Shown here: positions 63,867 through 64,000 of the stretch, piece by piece
How the letters are laid out: each line of letters opens with the position of its first letter
Numbering within the stretch: the first letter of the stretch is position 1
NCBI RefSeq assembly: GCF_027887165.1
Contig: NC_077228.1
Span: 103,628,350-103,692,349 of the forward strand
Reading direction: 5' to 3'
From: Monodelphis domestica
Taxonomy: Eukaryota > Chordata > Mammalia > Didelphimorphia > Didelphidae
Length of the DNA stretch: 64,000 nucleotides
Program-made: the position numbers and the translations under genes
The notes under the pieces: model-generated
The model's database searches: none
What the model saw: the letters and a program-made list of their open reading frames with translations, nothing else
What the model was told of the DNA's origin: nothing

Positions 63867-64000
63867 CTCTATTTTTAAGAGTGGCCTTCTAAGACAATGT
63901 CTCTGCCTCTACTTCCTTTTCTTGATCCTTCAGAGGTTCTTGTGGTGGAAATTTCAGGGCAGGCCAAGGCTACCTCATAACAGGCCAGGAGGGAAGATCC

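Overview
The window looks like AT-rich intergenic or intronic DNA from a marsupial. The main evidence is repeat content. There are more than twenty copies of a tRNA-derived SINE (here SINE-A) whose head carries the B-box-like word GGTTCAAATC and whose tail reads GCCTTGGAACCAATACACA followed by an A-rich end. There are also about ten copies of a second tRNA-headed SINE (SINE-B) whose tail, CACAAAGAGTCAGACACAAC, is the 3' end of RTE/BovB-type LINEs. These sit among L1, RTE, CR1/L3, L2 and MIR/THER (CORE-SINE) relics. From memory, SINE-A resembles the Australian-marsupial WSINE/WALLSI group more than the main opossum family, so an Australidelphian is favoured, but the exact species is not resolved.

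No protein-coding host gene, tRNA, rRNA, CpG island or CRISPR array could be supported. The open frames present are chance frames, microsatellite frames or LINE remnants.

Layout. 1-11 kb: SINE, MIR and L2 mosaic with unique spacers and a 324-bp GGAA/GAAA tract (8.8-9.1 kb). 11.3-15.3 kb: a G-poor stretch rich in CTAA words, a minus L1 with a plus L1 tip inside it, a promoter-like unique spacer, and an L1 between two SINE-Bs. 15.3-25 kb: spacers with a perfect TGACAGCTGTCA palindrome, a nest (THER with L1 and SINE-A inside) and a GC-richer unique block (21.1-22.4 kb). 26-34 kb: a CR1 LINE interrupted by a 587-bp insertion with 8-bp target duplication, then two L1s back to back, the larger (30.1-33.7 kb) carrying an interpretable ORF2. 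34-44 kb: CORE-SINEs, L1 pieces, hAT elements, a minus CR1, and an L1 with a 171-codon ORF2 frame. 45-55 kb: the retroviral part, with a solo LTR, a young two-LTR provirus-like element on the minus strand (46,339-50,432), and two solo LTRs of a third family. 54.8-57.4 kb: a 5'-truncated RTE LINE holding three later insertions (L1, SINE-A, hAT). 57.4-64 kb: spacers, a CA repeat, L2/MIR/CR1 relics and a TA array attached to a SINE tail.

The useful content is the insertion history. About a dozen insertions have target-site duplications that can be read directly, so the relative order of L2/MIR/CR1, RTE, L1, SINE, hAT and retroviral activity can be reconstructed. The strongest new-looking item is the provirus: LTRs of equal length about 1.4% apart, 4-bp target duplications, a primer-binding site resembling tRNA-Arg, no recognisable gag/pol/env, and an interior that carries an older SINE and another dispersed repeat. 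Family names rest on motif recognition and memory, not on a database search.
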